Positions 5,340 through 13,578 of a DNA stretch of 64,000 nt are shown here, piece after piece; positions within the stretch are counted from its first letter, which is position 1, and each line of letters begins with the position of its first letter. Made by a program: the position numbers and the translations under genes. Source of the stretch: an uncultured Christensenella sp. (GTDB lineage Bacteria > Bacillota > Clostridia > Christensenellales > Borkfalkiaceae); assembly GCA_910586245.1 (NCBI GenBank), contig CAJUFY010000003.1, forward strand, positions 1 to 64,000. Reading direction: 5' to 3'. The notes under the pieces are model-generated. The model had not been told where the DNA came from. It did no database searches and saw only the letters and a program-made list of their open reading frames with translations.

Positions 5340-6566
5340 ATGAATACCTATGAAACACTCAACCGAATTTTGGAAATCAGTTGTATGCTGACCGCTTTGT
5401 ACGGGGATTTAAAGCAAGACCTTGCCCCGCTCCGTAATGTATCGGAAGAAGAGCGAGAGGGGATATTACAATTTCCGAATCGTTCCGTTTTCGCGGGAGA
5501 AGAAGCGAACGAGAAAAAGACAGAAACGGTATTTTTGGAATTTACTAAAAAGGAGTTATCCAAAATGCCGAAATTTTTTAAAACTGTTTATAAATTGAAA
5601 GGAGGTAAAGCTGCACATATCAGACAAAGAGAAAACGGTACTTATGAAATCAGATACCGCCGTAACGGAATCAACCTTTCCGTAAGCGCAAAAGTCCTTG
5701 AAGTAGCCAAAGAACGTTTCATTCAAGCGTTATCTTCGGCAGAAACTGATACAATGAGGGACAAAACGATCTTCGGACAATATGCGGTACAATGGCTTGA
5801 AGTCGTAAAAAAACCGCAGGTGAAACAAAACACATACGACGACTACAATTTAATGTTTCGGGTTCATATTTTCCCGCGCTTTGGAAAAATGCGCATGAAA
5901 GACGTTAAGCCGATCGATTGCCAAAAATTCATTAACGATCTATGCGATAAAAATACGTTTAGAGTTGCAGAAAAAGTATACTGTTTACTGCATGCGTTTT
6001 TTAAATTCGCCGTCGCCGAAGACGTTTTACAAAAATCGCCTATGACGATCATCAAAAAACCGCAACATGAAACCAAACACGGGCAGGCTTTTTCGGTCGA
6101 AGAAGAAAGGGCGTTTGTCGAGCTTTGTATAAACAAAAATTCACCTGTCGCACGTGCTTATATTTTAATGCTCTTTACGGGAATACGCCGTTCGGAGCTT
6201 GCTTCTGTCCAGATCACGCCTAAATGGGTTACGCTGACGACATCAAAAACGCGAAAGGGCGTTTCAGATAAAATCAGAAAAATTCCCGTGTCGCCTATGT
6301 TAAAGCCGTTTTTACCATTTATGACAAACGAGATTTTTTCCGTTTCTCTCGACGTACTATCAAGAACATTCAGTAAGTTTGTACCCAAAAGACATTTGCA
6401 TGAGCTTCGGCATACGTTTATCACACGTTGCCAAGAGTGCGGAATCAGTCGCGAGTTAACGTCGCTTTGGGCGGGGCATAAAGCGGACAATACAATGACG
6501 ACAAACGTTTATACGCATTTCTCAGAAAAGTATCAAATTGGGGAAATTCAGAAATTACGCTATTAG
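5340..6566 (+). CDS. int: Tyrosine recombinase (phage/ICE integrase)
   Basis: The integrase has 408 residues from the ATG at 5340, preceded by AAAAGGAAAA. After an unusual N-terminal region of about 80 residues with no clear family comes a beta-sheet arm-binding segment (GTYEIRYRRNG), a SAM-like core-binding domain (about 145-245) and the catalytic domain. Catalytic residues visible are Arg in TGIRRSEL, His-x-x-Arg in HELRHTF, His in WAGHKADN and Tyr in NVYTHF. It would excise and integrate the element at the tRNA-Leu site about 170 bp downstream. It follows repressor 2 closely, so repression and integration may be coordinated. Confidence 0.93.
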   Translation: MNTYETLNRILEISCMLTALYGDLKQDLAPLRNVSEEEREGILQFPNRSVFAGEEANEKKTETVFLEFTKKELSKMPKFFKTVYKLKGGKAAHIRQRENGTYEIRYRRNGINLSVSAKVLEVAKERFIQALSSAETDTMRDKTIFGQYAVQWLEVVKKPQVKQNTYDDYNLMFRVHIFPRFGKMRMKDVKPIDCQKFINDLCDKNTFRVAEKVYCLLHAFFKFAVAEDVLQKSPMTIIKKPQHETKHGQAFSVEEERAFVELCINKNSPVARAYILMLFTGIRRSELASVQITPKWVTLTTSKTRKGVSDKIRKIPVSPMLKPFLPFMTNEIFSVSLDVLSRTFSKFVPKRHLHELRHTFITRCQECGISRELTSLWAGHKADNTMTTNVYTHFSEKYQIGEIQKLRY

Positions 6567-6664
6567 TTGAAAGCAATTTCCCCAGAATTACCCCAAAACC
6601 GTATTTTTGAAACGAAAAAAATATGCCAAAAAGGGGTAAAAAACCGCGATTTTCGCTTGAAAAC

Positions 6665-6744
6665 CTCAAAATCCAGTGATTTTGACCCTGCTTGACTATC
6701 TCAAAATCCAGTGATTTTGACCCTGCTTGACTATCTCAAAATCC
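6665..6744. repeat. Attachment-site array: three copies of CTCAAAATCC at 35-bp spacing
   Basis: Copies of CTCAAAATCC begin at 6665, 6700 and 6735. The first two are followed by an identical 25-bp segment (AGTGATTTTGACCCTGCTTG then ACTAT), while the third continues as tRNA-Leu. Within each of the first two units TCAAAATC and GATTTTGA form an inverted repeat around CAGT, as expected for core sites of a tyrosine recombinase. The core coincides with the anticodon loop and 3' anticodon stem of the tRNA. It lies about 100 bp after the integrase gene, so it is the right attachment junction. Confidence 0.75.
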
Positions 6745-6789
6745 TGTGGTAGTGATACCGTATCGGTTCGACCCCGATCACCGGCACCA
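6735..6789 (+). pseudogene. 3' half of tRNA-Leu (anticodon loop to CCA) at the attachment site
   Basis: The fragment contains an anticodon loop CTCAAAA (anticodon CAA), the 3' anticodon stem, a long variable arm (GGTA-GTGA-TACC), a T arm (ATCGG-TTCGACC-CCGAT) and the 3' acceptor strand CACCGGC followed by ACCA. The long variable arm and anticodon identify tRNA-Leu. The partner acceptor strand GCCGGTG and the D arm are not found upstream, so the 5' half must lie beyond the left edge at the other end of the element, where the gene may be rebuilt by element sequence. Confidence 0.8.
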
Positions 6790-6797
6790 AATCAATA

Positions 6798-6832
6798 AAA
6801 TCCGAACGGAAATCGTTCGGATTTATTTTTTT
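6798..6832 (+). terminator. Rho-independent terminator of the interrupted tRNA-Leu
   Basis: An 11-bp stem (AAATCCGAACG with its complement) and a 5-base loop are followed by TTATTTTTTT. It lies nine bases after the CCA end. Confidence 0.8.
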
Positions 6833-6872
6833 AAAAATATTTTAAATTGAAATAAAATATTTCAGAAAAATA

Positions 6873-6901
6873 TTGACGAAATTGATTTTCACTGTTATAA
6901 T
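6873..6901 (+). promoter_or_regulatory. Promoter of the GH51 gene
   Basis: TTGACG (6873-6878) and TATAAT (6896-6901) are 17 bp apart, 55 bp upstream of the start codon. No operator palindrome is evident nearby. The 390-bp gap between the integrase and the GH51 gene is otherwise filled by the attachment repeats, the tRNA fragment and the terminator. Confidence 0.8.
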
Positions 6902-6956
6902 GTTATCAAAAAAAAGCAGTGTTCGATCGTAAAACGCGTCAAAGGGAGGGGAGAAA

Positions 6957-9560
6957 ATGGTTCGTTTTCAGCTTGATGCCAAAAAAAGAGGTACGGATGT
7001 TTCTAAATATCTCTACGGATTGTTTTTTGAAGATATCAACCAGTCGGCAGACGGCGGTCTGAATGCCGAAATGGTAATTAATAATTCGTTCGAATTTGAA
7101 TATTTTACATACGACGATTACAATTGCGAAAGCAACGTTCAGGCACGCAAACAAAATGCTTTTTATTGGGATATATACGGTGCGGGACCTAAAAAAATCA
7201 GTCGGATTGGCGGAATGAACGCTAAAAATCCTACTTATTTACTGTTGGAAGTAGGTGGAATGTATCATCTTGAAAATCCGGGATATTATACAAACGGCGG
7301 GTACGATATGTACGGTATGCCCGTACAAAAAGGCGAAAAGTACCTCTTTTCGATGTGGATGAAACGGCTCGGATTCCAGGGGACGGCAAAAGTTTTTATC
7401 CGCGGAGCGCACGGCAAGCATACGAGCGTTGGTGAGATTGTGATCCCTGCAGGGACGGATGGCGACTGGGTCAAAGTAAACGCTTCCGTAGTTGCAGAAA
7501 AAGATACGATGGGTCGGCTGTGTATCGTATTGGAAGGAAACGGAAAAATCGGGATTGATTACGTATCGCTGTTACCTTCCGAAACTTGGGGGGATCCGGA
7601 CAAATATCGAAACGGAAAGCTCAATCCCAAACTGGTACAAGTATTAAAAGACTGCCATCCTTCGTTTTTACGTTTTCCCGGCGGATGCGTCGTCGAAGGA
7701 GACGTCGGATTCGAATACATGTACCGCTGGCGGGATACGGTCGGCCCCTTGGAAGAGAGGAAACAAATTCCGAACGTATGGCGGTACATGCAATCCTACG
7801 GCATCGGTTTTTACGAATATTTTGCGCTCTGCGAAGATATCGGCGCAACGCCGTTGCCCGTCGTGCATTGCGGTTTGCTGTGCCAGATCAGAATGGGCGA
7901 ACAGCGCAAAACGGGATATCAACGGATTCTGCCCGGAACGGAAACGTTTCAACAGCAAGTCATCGATAACGTAGCGCATTTGATTTATTTTGCCAAGGGG
8001 GATCCCGCTTCAGAGGACGAAACGGAAGCTTACTGGGCAAAAGTACGCGCGGATATGGGACATCCGAAGCCGTTTGATCTGCACTTTATCGGAATCGGTA
8101 ACGAAAACTGGGGGTACGAATATTTCGATAATTTTGCCGCCTGTTTGCTCGGCGTAAAACAGTATACGTATCGGGGAAGAATGACGAACCTGCTCGAAAA
8201 ATTCGGGATTACCGTCGTTACGACCAGCGGCGTTGATATCAGACCCTCCGATTCCAACGAATCCTGGAAAATTATCAATGAAAAATACCGCGATATGATC
8301 GTGGACGAACACGTTTACAATTCTTATCAATGGTTTATCGACAATACGAAGCGATACGATTGTTACGACAGAAACGGCGCGAAAGTATTTATGGGTGAAT
8401 ATTCCGTACATACGATGTCGGACGGAAGAGGGCGTTTAAACGGCGACAACAACTTGAAATCTGCTTTGGCGGAAGCGGCGTTTCTGACGGGTTGCGAACG
8501 CAATTCGGACGTTGTAAAAATGACTTGCTACGCGCCTTTGCTTGCATCTTCCTACCATTACCGTTGGACGCCCAACCTCATATGGTTCAATGCACGGGAC
8601 ATTATGTTGACGCCGAATTATTTCGTTCAACAAATGTTTGCGGCAAATACGGGGGATTACGTTTTAAAAGACGTTTATAAAACAGACGACGACAATGCGG
8701 GCGGTCTGTTGATCGGCGGACATCGCACGGCGAGCGCCGTGTCGACTGTAACGGTAAGAGATTTAAAGACGGATGAAATTCTTTACCGTCATGATTTTAA
8801 GGGGGGGCTCGGCGACTGGAAAGTTTATCCGAATTGTCGGGGCGGTCATATCGAAAACGGGGAACTCGTCATCGAAGCGAGCGATGCGTTCAACGGATAT
8901 TATTACGATGCGCAGCAATTCGGCGAATGTGCGGTGGAAATCGCTTTTCGGCGTCTTTCCGGAGAACAAAGTTTTATTGCAGGCGTTGGCGTTTCCGACG
9001 TGAGAGACGCGGGAACGATGGACTGCGCTGGATTCTCCATCTGTTGTCAGTACGGAAAAAATCACAAGGGATATGACGTTTCGTTTGATAAACGGGTCGA
9101 TTTTATCCGCACCGTCTGCGAAATGATGGGCAAAGATAAATTCCTCGGTTACAGTCCGGAAGGGAACAGATTGCGGTTGGTGTACACGAAAACGAAATTT
9201 ACGGCTTCCATCTATAAAGACGGCGCGTGGCACGAAGTGCTCGACAAGAACGTTTGGAAAGTCAACGAACGGATTTTCCAAAGCGCCACCGTAGGCAAAG
9301 ACGGAAAAATTTATTTAAAAGTGGTAAACGTATCCGGCAAAGACGAAGAGTTGCAAGCCGATCTAATCAATTTTGAAAATAAAAACCGTGTCAAAGCAAT
9401 TACGCTCTGGCACGAAGCCGAAACGGCGTGCAACGAAATCGGCGTGCGTTCCGGAAAAAAACATCACGTTGAACCGACGGAAACCGAAATTCCGATTCGG
9501 CAAAATTCCTTGAAAACGACTTTGAAAAACAACAGCGTGAACGTATACGTAATCGAATAA
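6957..9560 (+). CDS. GH51 alpha-L-arabinofuranosidase
   Basis: The 867-residue enzyme would release arabinose from arabinan and arabinoxylan side chains. It starts at an ATG after GGGAGGGGAG. The order is a GH51-type N-terminus (GLFFEDINQSADGG), a carbohydrate-binding-like insert (about 90-200), the (beta/alpha)8 barrel with FLRFPGGCV (near 240), the acid/base Glu in IGNENWG (near 382) and the nucleophile Glu in MGEYSVH (near 480), then a C-terminal beta domain interrupted at about 605-755 by a jelly-roll-like segment. There is no signal peptide, so it probably acts in the cytoplasm on imported oligosaccharides. It stands alone, without transporter or regulator, just outside the tRNA-Leu attachment site. 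Confidence 0.93.
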   Translation: MVRFQLDAKKRGTDVSKYLYGLFFEDINQSADGGLNAEMVINNSFEFEYFTYDDYNCESNVQARKQNAFYWDIYGAGPKKISRIGGMNAKNPTYLLLEVGGMYHLENPGYYTNGGYDMYGMPVQKGEKYLFSMWMKRLGFQGTAKVFIRGAHGKHTSVGEIVIPAGTDGDWVKVNASVVAEKDTMGRLCIVLEGNGKIGIDYVSLLPSETWGDPDKYRNGKLNPKLVQVLKDCHPSFLRFPGGCVVEGDVGFEYMYRWRDTVGPLEERKQIPNVWRYMQSYGIGFYEYFALCEDIGATPLPVVHCGLLCQIRMGEQRKTGYQRILPGTETFQQQVIDNVAHLIYFAKGDPASEDETEAYWAKVRADMGHPKPFDLHFIGIGNENWGYEYFDNFAACLLGVKQYTYRGRMTNLLEKFGITVVTTSGVDIRPSDSNESWKIINEKYRDMIVDEHVYNSYQWFIDNTKRYDCYDRNGAKVFMGEYSVHTMSDGRGRLNGDNNLKSALAEAAFLTGCERNSDVVKMTCYAPLLASSYHYRWTPNLIWFNARDIMLTPNYFVQQMFAANTGDYVLKDVYKTDDDNAGGLLIGGHRTASAVSTVTVRDLKTDEILYRHDFKGGLGDWKVYPNCRGGHIENGELVIEASDAFNGYYYDAQQFGECAVEIAFRRLSGEQSFIAGVGVSDVRDAGTMDCAGFSICCQYGKNHKGYDVSFDKRVDFIRTVCEMMGKDKFLGYSPEGNRLRLVYTKTKFTASIYKDGAWHEVLDKNVWKVNERIFQSATVGKDGKIYLKVVNVSGKDEELQADLINFENKNRVKAITLWHEAETACNEIGVRSGKKHHVEPTETEIPIRQNSLKTTLKNNSVNVYVIE

Positions 9561-9573
9561 TCGAAATGCAGGC

Positions 9574-9601
9574 AATCCCCGCGCAACGTTGCGCGGGGAT
9601 T
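9574..9601 (+). terminator. Terminator after the GH51 gene
   Basis: A perfect 14-bp inverted repeat (AATCCCCGCGCAAC and its complement) is followed by TTTC. It ends only 36 bases before the spoIIIAA start, so the spoIIIA promoter has to lie in that short gap or inside the hairpin. Confidence 0.8.
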
Positions 9602-9602
9602 T

Positions 9603-9630
9603 TCATATTTCAAACTACAAGCACATAAAT
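9603..9630 (+). promoter_or_regulatory. Candidate sigma-E-like promoter of the spoIIIA operon
   Basis: TCATATTT (9603-9610) and CATAAAT (9624-9630), 13 bp apart, resemble the mother-cell sigma-E consensus known for spoIIIA in Bacillus. The expected start site would fall at or next to the spoIIIAA ATG (9638), and no ribosome binding site is visible. Confidence 0.4.
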
Positions 9631-9637
9631 TATAGCA

Positions 9638-10474
9638 ATGCTTGAATTTTTACCGCCGCGTATTCTCAACGCGGTGCGCCACGTCAACTTAAACCGTTTG
9701 TATGAAATCCGTTTGCGCGCGGACAAGCCTTTGCGCGTGAATCTCGACGGAAATTTTTGTTATCTCGGTGAAAGGGGAATCGAAGGCGAAAAAAACGCGT
9801 TGATTCCGACTTCGGAAGAGGTGTCCGAAACGTTGTTTGCCGCGAGCGGATATTCCGTATATTCGGTAGAGAATCAGATCAAACGGGGATTCGTTACGGG
9901 GCGGTCGGGGGAAAGAATCGGCATTGCAGGTTCGTACGTTTACGAAAACGGCGCTTTGCTTTCGGTGCATGCGGTGACTTCGCTGTGCATCCGCATTCCG
10001 CACGCGATCGAAGGCTGCGCCGAAGAAATTTACAGAAAATGTCTGCAAGAAAAAATGTGCTCGATTTTGTTGCTTTCTCCGCCCGGCAACGGAAAAACGA
10101 CGCTGCTGCGCGATCTTGCGCGTCTCGTATCCATGCGCAGAAAATTGAACGTGTTGGTAAGCGACGAACGGGGCGAACTTTCGTCAGGCAATTTGGGCGA
10201 AACCAGCGACGTAATTCGGTTTGCGGATAAAATGACCGCGTTTACCGCAGGAATCCGCGCCATGCGGCCCGATTTGATTGTCACGGACGAGTTGTTGCCG
10301 GAAGATTACAACGCTGTAAGACGCGCCGTAGAGAGCGGAATTTTCGTATTTGCGTCCGCGCATTTGACGAAATTCGAAGACGTTCCCGAAAAACTGTTCG
10401 GAAGATACGTGATTTTAGACGGTTTGGGAAAAGCGGGAAAAATTTGCGGAGCGGACGGCGAAGATGTGGCTTAA
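9638..10474 (+). CDS. spoIIIAA: SpoIIIAA, stage III sporulation ATPase
   Basis: This 278-residue protein is the cytoplasmic AAA-type ATPase of the SpoIIIA-SpoIIQ channel that joins mother cell and forespore. It resembles secretion ATPases: an N-terminal region with LYEIRLRADKPLRV, Walker A PPGNGKTT near residue 147, a Walker B-like DLIVTDEL and GIRAMRPDLI. It is the first gene of a complete eight-gene spoIIIA operon and overlaps spoIIIAB by 11 bp. No Shine-Dalgarno sequence precedes the ATG, and a terminator ends 36 bp upstream, so translation may be leaderless. Length and order match Bacillus and Clostridium operons. Confidence 0.93.
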   Translation: MLEFLPPRILNAVRHVNLNRLYEIRLRADKPLRVNLDGNFCYLGERGIEGEKNALIPTSEEVSETLFAASGYSVYSVENQIKRGFVTGRSGERIGIAGSYVYENGALLSVHAVTSLCIRIPHAIEGCAEEIYRKCLQEKMCSILLLSPPGNGKTTLLRDLARLVSMRRKLNVLVSDERGELSSGNLGETSDVIRFADKMTAFTAGIRAMRPDLIVTDELLPEDYNAVRRAVESGIFVFASAHLTKFEDVPEKLFGRYVILDGLGKAGKICGADGEDVA

Positions 10475-10931
10475 AATTTTAATCGGCGGACTGGTCGTTG
10501 CATTCTGTATTTTTCTCGGTTATTTTGCCGCATCGAAATACCGTTTGCGGAAGAAATTTTTTTTGCAGCTGGCAAGCTTTAACGAACGTTATCTTACGGA
10601 ATTATGTTACGCGCGAAAACCGCTTCCGGAATTTTTAAGAGAATATCCGTATACGGGTGATTTCTCAAAAACGCTTGCCGCTTTCGTGCAACACCGGGAA
10701 ACGGAACCAAACCTTTCTTATCTTTCGAAAGAAGAAAAGAAGTTTTGCGGCGATTATTTCGGAATGCTCGGGAAAGGGGATGCCGTATCGCAAAAAAGCT
10801 ATTATCAGGCGCAAAAAAACGAACTGGAAAATAAAAAAACTGCTTGCGAAAAAGAGGCGAAATCGCGCAGCGAGCTATATATTAAACTCGGTCTGCTCGC
10901 GGGGCTTGCATTTGTGGTGTTAATCGTATAA
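10464..10931 (+). CDS. spoIIIAB: SpoIIIAB, stage III sporulation protein
   Basis: The protein has 155 residues with an N-terminal membrane segment (about 4-23), a helical soluble region resembling GspF-type secretion platform proteins, and a C-terminal membrane segment (about 136-154). Both ends in the membrane and the gene position identify SpoIIIAB, part of the mother-cell complex needed for sigma-G activity. It overlaps spoIIIAA by 11 bp and its TAA shares one base with the next ATG. It has no good independent ribosome binding site, so coupled translation is likely. Confidence 0.9.
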   Translation: MWLKILIGGLVVAFCIFLGYFAASKYRLRKKFFLQLASFNERYLTELCYARKPLPEFLREYPYTGDFSKTLAAFVQHRETEPNLSYLSKEEKKFCGDYFGMLGKGDAVSQKSYYQAQKNELENKKTACEKEAKSRSELYIKLGLLAGLAFVVLIV

Positions 10932-11128
10932 TGGATATTTCTATCATTTTTAAATTAGCGGCAATCGGAATCATCATTACCATTGTCTGTCAATTGCTTA
11001 AAAAGTCCGATCGCGACGACATTTCAACCGTCGTTTCTATCGTAGGGCTTGTAATCGCGCTTACGATCGCCGTTACTATGATCGGCGATCTGTTCGCGCT
11101 GATACGCGAAATTTTCGGAGTATACTGA
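10931..11128 (+). CDS. spoIIIAC: SpoIIIAC, stage III sporulation membrane protein
   Basis: The protein has 65 residues in two membrane segments (about 5-21 and 34-58) joined by KKSDRDDIST, the standard SpoIIIAC layout and length. It is part of the membrane core of the SpoIIIA complex. It starts on the last base of the spoIIIAB stop and is followed one base later by spoIIIAD. Confidence 0.93.
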   Translation: MDISIIFKLAAIGIIITIVCQLLKKSDRDDISTVVSIVGLVIALTIAVTMIGDLFALIREIFGVY

Positions 11129-11129
11129 C

Positions 11130-11525
11130 GTGGAAATTTTTCAGCTGGTAGGAATTGCATTTATTACTGCCATTACCGCGCTGATTTTAAAGAGTACCAA
11201 ACCGGAGCTTGCCTTTGCCGTCACGGTAACGGGAAGTATTATTCTGCTGCTGTTTACGTTCGAACTGTTTCAAAACGCTTTTTCGATTTTTAACACCATT
11301 GCCGACACGACGGGAATCGACGTCGCGCTTGTAAAAATTCTGTTGAAGATGGTTGGTATCGGATATCTTGTTGAGTTCAGTGCCGGAATTTTAAACGATT
11401 TCGGGCAGAATTCCGTTGCGGACAAGCTGGTTTTCTGCGGCAAAATTATCGTATTGATTCTTGCTTTACCGATTATCGAAAGCGTATTGAATCTGATCAG
11501 CCGTTTGTTGGGGTTAATCGCATGA
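11130..11525 (+). CDS. spoIIIAD: SpoIIIAD, stage III sporulation membrane protein
   Basis: The protein has 131 residues, starting with GTG at 11130 after CGGAG. Three or four membrane segments include the conserved stretches ILKSTKPELAFAVTVTGSI and LLKMVGIGYLVEFSAGILNDFGQ, which are characteristic of SpoIIIAD. It overlaps spoIIIAE by four bases (ATGA). Confidence 0.93.
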   Translation: MEIFQLVGIAFITAITALILKSTKPELAFAVTVTGSIILLLFTFELFQNAFSIFNTIADTTGIDVALVKILLKMVGIGYLVEFSAGILNDFGQNSVADKLVFCGKIIVLILALPIIESVLNLISRLLGLIA

Positions 11526-12730
11526 AACCGATCCGTCGTAAAAAAAGGGGCGTCCGCATCATCGTTTTTTTGCTTGCGTTGTTATCCGTGATTCTGTTTG
11601 TATTCGGCGGACAAAACGTGATTGCGCACGCCTATACTGCCGAAGAAGAAGCGGCGATCGAAAAAGTGGAAAATTACGTGAACGATTTGCTGCAAAATCT
11701 CGATACGGAAGAACTGCAAAAATATCTCGACAGTCTTTCTCAATTTAAAGGGGTAAACGTAAAAGAAAAGCTGATGAGCGTAATCACGGGCGATTTCGCT
11801 CTCGATTACTCTTCGCTTTGGGAATCCGTTCTCGCGCTCGTTTGGGAAGAGGGGAAGATTATGATTCCCGCTTTCGCCGTTATCCTTGCCGTCGCTTTGC
11901 TTTGCGGAATCTTGAATTCGGTGAAAAGCGGATTTATGAATACGACGATGACGGACATCATCAATTTCGTGGGATACGTCGCCGTAGGCACGGTGGTGCT
12001 TGCCTGTCTGATCGGGGTTCTGGAAGCAGGGTTTGCCGCCATTGCAGGAATGAAACGGCAGATGGAAATCGTTTTTCCGATTTTGTTGACGTTGATGGCG
12101 GCGAGCGGCGGCGCGGTGTCGGCGGGCGTATTCCGTCCCGCCGTTGCGTTTATGTCGGGCGCAATTACGGAATTGTTCACTGCAATCGTACTGCCTTCTT
12201 CCGTTGTCGTGATCGTTCTCGCGTTTGTCGGAAATCTTTCCGAGGACGTTCGTACGGAGCGTCTCGGTGATCTGTTCAAAAGCATCAACAAGTGGCTGGT
12301 GGGGCTGTCGCTCGGGCTTTTCAGCTTATTTTTGACCGTTCAGGGAATCGCGTCGGCGCAGTACGACGGACTTTCGCTGCGCGCAGCCAAATATTTGATT
12401 TCTGGCTCCGTTCCGATTGTCGGCGGTTTCTTGTCGGGCGGACTCGATTTAGTGCTGGCGGGCAGCAGCCTGATCAAAAACGCGCTCGGTTCTTTTTCCG
12501 TATTTTTATTGATCGGAACTTTGCTTCGGCCGCTCGTTTTGATTTTGGCGTTTCAGATTTTTTTAAGGGTTTGTGCTGCCGCAACCGAACCCGTGGGCGG
12601 TAAAATTTCGGGATTTTTGTCCCGTCTTGCAAAGGACAGCGGTTATTTTCTTGCAGGTTTGCTCTGCGTGGCGTTTCTTTATTTTTTGACGCTCTTGTTG
12701 CTCGTCTGTTCCACGGGGGTGATTTACTGA
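11522..12730 (+). CDS. spoIIIAE: SpoIIIAE, stage III sporulation multi-pass membrane protein
   Basis: The protein has 402 residues. An N-terminal signal-like segment (about 12-37) precedes a soluble acidic region with LNDLLQNLDTEELQKYL-type helices (about 40-100) and then about seven membrane segments to the C-terminus. This is the usual size and topology of SpoIIIAE, a permease-like component of the feeding channel. It shares one base with the start of spoIIIAF (TGATG). Confidence 0.93.
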   Translation: MKPIRRKKRGVRIIVFLLALLSVILFVFGGQNVIAHAYTAEEEAAIEKVENYVNDLLQNLDTEELQKYLDSLSQFKGVNVKEKLMSVITGDFALDYSSLWESVLALVWEEGKIMIPAFAVILAVALLCGILNSVKSGFMNTTMTDIINFVGYVAVGTVVLACLIGVLEAGFAAIAGMKRQMEIVFPILLTLMAASGGAVSAGVFRPAVAFMSGAITELFTAIVLPSSVVVIVLAFVGNLSEDVRTERLGDLFKSINKWLVGLSLGLFSLFLTVQGIASAQYDGLSLRAAKYLISGSVPIVGGFLSGGLDLVLAGSSLIKNALGSFSVFLLIGTLLRPLVLILAFQIFLRVCAAATEPVGGKISGFLSRLAKDSGYFLAGLLCVAFLYFLTLLLLVCSTGVIY

Positions 12731-13185
12731 TGAAAGCGTATATCCTTGCAATTGCAGGCGCGGTTCTGATCACTGCGGTGATATCCGTAATTTCGCCGAA
12801 CGGCAAAATCGGAAAATTTATCAAAGGCGCCATGAAGCTTCTTGTGCTCGTGGTTTTGATTTCCCCGTTTACGAACTGGTTCGGGGGAGGTAAATTTCAG
12901 TTTTCGGAAAAAGAAATCGGAACGGATCAAGCGTATCTCGAACATTGCGCCGCGTTGCTTTCCGAAGAAGACGAAAAAAGAATTGCGAAAAATCTGGAAG
13001 AAGAGTATTCCGTAACCGCCGATATAAAAGTGACGAGAAATCCGACGGAAAATTTTTCTTTTCAAAAAATCACTGTAAAAATTCTCGATTACGGAATAAT
13101 CGGACAAGACGAACATATAAATATTTTGATCCGAATCCGGGAAGCGCTACAAAAAAAATACGGTTGTATAACGGAGGTAACGTGA
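12730..13185 (+). CDS. spoIIIAF: SpoIIIAF, stage III sporulation protein
   Basis: The protein has 151 residues with two N-terminal membrane segments (about 4-22 and 33-52) and a C-terminal soluble domain resembling the ring-forming fold of secretion proteins. This matches SpoIIIAF, which assembles in the intermembrane space. Its stop overlaps the GTG start of spoIIIAG (GTGA). Confidence 0.88.
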   Translation: MKAYILAIAGAVLITAVISVISPNGKIGKFIKGAMKLLVLVVLISPFTNWFGGGKFQFSEKEIGTDQAYLEHCAALLSEEDEKRIAKNLEEEYSVTADIKVTRNPTENFSFQKITVKILDYGIIGQDEHINILIRIREALQKKYGCITEVT

Positions 13186-13547
13186 AAGGCTCTGTAAAAA
13201 AGTTGTGGCAGAACAAAACGTTTCGCATCGTTCTGATTCTTGCGGTGGCGCTTTTGTTGCTTCTTGCGGTTTGGCTGGTGTTTTTCCCGACTTCTACGTA
13301 TTCGCAATCCACGGCGGGCGGCTATCAGCCGACTACGCAGGAAACGCGGCTTTCGAAACTTCTGACCGAAATCGAAGGGGTCGGCAAAACGACCGTTATG
13401 ATCGGCGAAGAAAACGGCGTCCCGAAGAGCGCGATCGTCGTATTTCAAGGGGAAGACGGGTTTTTAACACGCATGCGGGTTATCGAAGTAACGGCTACCG
13501 CGCTCAATATATCTCCAACGGACGTGCTCGTTTATCCGTCGGTATAA
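13182..13547 (+). CDS. spoIIIAG: SpoIIIAG, stage III sporulation ring protein
   Basis: The protein has 121 residues from the GTG at 13182, which follows ACGGAGGTAAC and overlaps the spoIIIAF stop. A longer upstream reading would be out of context and is rejected. It has one membrane segment (about 14-33), then a short domain containing RLSKLLTEIEGVGKTTVMI and the C-terminal VIEVTATALNISPTDVLVYP, typical of SpoIIIAG, whose Bacillus homologue forms a large ring in the channel. It is shorter than the roughly 200-residue Bacillus protein, as in many Clostridia. Confidence 0.9.
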   Translation: MKGSVKKLWQNKTFRIVLILAVALLLLLAVWLVFFPTSTYSQSTAGGYQPTTQETRLSKLLTEIEGVGKTTVMIGEENGVPKSAIVVFQGEDGFLTRMRVIEVTATALNISPTDVLVYPSV

Positions 13548-13578
13548 ATCAGAAAATCTTATTGTAAGGAGAAAGTTT

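Noticed and set aside
6665..6744. 35-bp tandem units as a CRISPR array
   Set aside because: There are no distinct spacers, only two full units, and no cas genes; the unit contains the tRNA-Leu core and fits an attachment site.
12945..13181. Long N-terminal extension of SpoIIIAG
   Set aside because: It overlaps spoIIIAF in another frame; the GTG at 13182 has a strong ribosome binding site and the known SpoIIIAG start region.
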